A stretch of 6,025 bases of DNA from Christensenella sp. UBA5399 (GTDB taxonomy: Bacteria; Bacillota; Clostridia; Christensenellales; Christensenellaceae), in NCBI GenBank assembly GCA_002407725.1, contig DHOD01000117.1, positions 2,825 through 8,849 on the forward strand, in the 5' to 3' direction. Positions 4,977 through 6,025 of the stretch are shown piece after piece (position 1 is the stretch's first letter; each line of letters starts with the position of its first letter). Under the pieces are notes generated by a model that was not told the DNA's origin, made no database searches, and saw nothing but the letters and a program-made list of their open reading frames with translations. Both the position numbers and the translations under genes were made by a program.

Positions 4977-6025
4977 ATGGCCAAATATTCTTTGGAAGAT
5001 ATCGAACGGATTATAGAACAGAAGGATATCAAATTTATACGCCTTCAGTTTACGGATGTTTTTGGTATATTGAAAAACATCACTGTCATGGCAAACCATG
5101 TGCAGCGCGTGCTGGAAAAGGGCTGTATGTTTGACGGATCGTCGATAGAAGGTTTTGCGCGGATAGAGGAATCGGACATGATGCTGGTGCCGGACATCGA
5201 TACGTTTGAGGTGTTTCCCTGGTCCAATCCGACAGGCAGGACGGCGCGGTTTATCTGCGATGTGTACACGACCGCCGGTGAGCCGTACGAGGCGTGTCCG
5301 CGGCATATACTGAGAAGGCAGCTGGAACGCGCAAAAAAACTGGGGTTTGATTTCAACATTGGGCCCGAGTGCGAGTTTTTCCTGTTTGAAAGGGATGCGG
5401 AGGGAGAGCCGACGCTCACCACAAGCGACGAGGGCGGGTATTTTGACCTGGCGCCGCTGGATACAGGCAGCGGGGCACGCCGGGATATTAGCCTGGCGCT
5501 GGAGGAGATGGGATACGAGATAGAGGCGTCCCATCACGAGTGTGCGCCGGGCCAGCACGAGATTGATTTTAAGTATGGCAACGCGCTTAAGATGGCGGAC
5601 GACGTTATGACATTTAAAATTGTGGTAAAGCGCATTGCAATGGCGCACAACCTGCATGCAACGTTTATGCCCAAGCCGTTGTACAATGTCGCGGGTAGCG
5701 GCATGCACGTCAACATGTCGCTGCGGGGAGAGAGCGGGAACGCTTTTATGGATGCGAATGACGAATACGGGCTTTCAAAAAATGCGTACGGGTTTATGGC
5801 GGGCGTAATCAACCATGCGCGCGGGCTTGCGCTGCTGACAAACCCGACAATCAACTCATATAAGAGGCTGGTGAGCGGGTTTGAGGCGCCGTGCCACATT
5901 GCGTGGTCTGCCAAAAACCGCAGCCCGCTGATCCGTGTGCCGCACGCAAAGGGCTCGGCAACACGAATCGAGCTTCGGAACCCCGACCCGACGGCAAACC
6001 CCTACCTGGCGTTTGCGGGCATACT
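4977..6025 (+). CDS. glnA: Glutamine synthetase, type I-alpha (3' truncated)
   Basis: Cytoplasmic dodecameric enzyme that makes glutamine from glutamate, ammonia and ATP. The frame is open from the ATG at 4977, with AAGGAG (4964-4969) 7 nt upstream, to the right edge: 349 codons of a family length near 444. The N-terminal beta-grasp domain contains MFDGSSIEGFARIEESDM (51-68). R62 matches the Arg important for glutamine feedback inhibition in the Bacillus enzyme. The catalytic domain shows GPECEFFLF (129-137, metal-binding E131 and E133), SHHECAPGQHEIDF (185-198, E188 and E195), the ATP/metal signature KPLYNVAGSGMH (233-244, H244), NPTINSYKRLV (289-299), the flap glutamate in GFEAP (E303), NRSPLIR (314-320) and RIELRNPDPTANPY (330-343). 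No insertion of the I-beta type is seen. The C-terminal tail, where GlnR interaction or adenylylation sites would lie, is outside the window. Expression may be controlled through the long structured leader. Confidence 0.97.
   Translation, partial: MAKYSLEDIERIIEQKDIKFIRLQFTDVFGILKNITVMANHVQRVLEKGCMFDGSSIEGFARIEESDMMLVPDIDTFEVFPWSNPTGRTARFICDVYTTAGEPYEACPRHILRRQLERAKKLGFDFNIGPECEFFLFERDAEGEPTLTTSDEGGYFDLAPLDTGSGARRDISLALEEMGYEIEASHHECAPGQHEIDFKYGNALKMADDVMTFKIVVKRIAMAHNLHATFMPKPLYNVAGSGMHVNMSLRGESGNAFMDANDEYGLSKNAYGFMAGVINHARGLALLTNPTINSYKRLVSGFEAPCHIAWSAKNRSPLIRVPHAKGSATRIELRNPDPTANPYLAFAGI

Noticed and set aside
4812..5708. Minus-strand open frame of 298 codons antisense to glnA
   Set aside because: The plus strand encodes an unmistakable glutamine synthetase; the long antisense frame is a by-product of its codon usage and is His/Arg-rich.
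1..6025. CRISPR array, tRNA, rRNA, transposase, integrase or phage genes
   Set aside because: No regularly spaced repeats, no RNA-gene signatures and no mobile-element proteins were seen.

Overview
The window looks like ordinary chromosomal DNA of a low-to-mid GC Bacillota, most likely a member of class Clostridia. This rests on the gene families: a RecD2-type helicase next to a ComF protein, a DivIC/FtsB-like division protein, a YerB-like DUF3048 lipoprotein, and a class I-alpha glutamine synthetase close to the Bacillus type. Promoters and Shine-Dalgarno sites are also of the SigA/Firmicute kind. Genus cannot be fixed from the sequence alone.

Layout. (1) 1-1545, plus strand: the 3' part of a recD2-like helicase gene, overlapped by 14 nt by a comF-type phosphoribosyltransferase gene. 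(2) 1546-2060: a 515-nt convergent gap without a credible gene. Its left part could be a structured RNA; its right part holds a cluster of perfect inverted repeats. (3) 2061-2492, minus: a DivIC-like protein whose best start is a TTG codon behind its own promoter. (4) 2523-2618: two back-to-back SigA-type promoters. (5) 2651-3805, plus: a DUF3048 lipoprotein, followed by a strong intrinsic terminator. (6) 3769-4497, minus: an orotate-phosphoribosyltransferase-like gene whose 3' end is frameshifted by a perfect 20-bp tandem duplication. (7) 4498-4976: a divergent regulatory region with a putative glnA promoter and a leader of about 250 nt that can form several hairpins, some mutually exclusive. 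(8) 4977 to the right edge, plus: glnA, the first 349 codons.

The genes do not form one pathway. recD2-comF is a translationally coupled DNA helicase/competence-type pair. divIC and the DUF3048 gene are single units fired divergently. The PRT gene and glnA are divergent neighbours that both belong to nitrogen or nucleotide metabolism, but a functional link is only inference.

The most notable observation is the 20-bp tandem duplication in the PRT gene. Removing one copy restores a 210-residue protein with the expected family C-terminus. The duplicated version instead reads on through the neighbour's terminator into the 3' end of the DUF3048 gene. The second point of interest is the glnA leader. 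I found no sign of a wholly new multi-gene system, CRISPR array, transposase, tRNA or rRNA.
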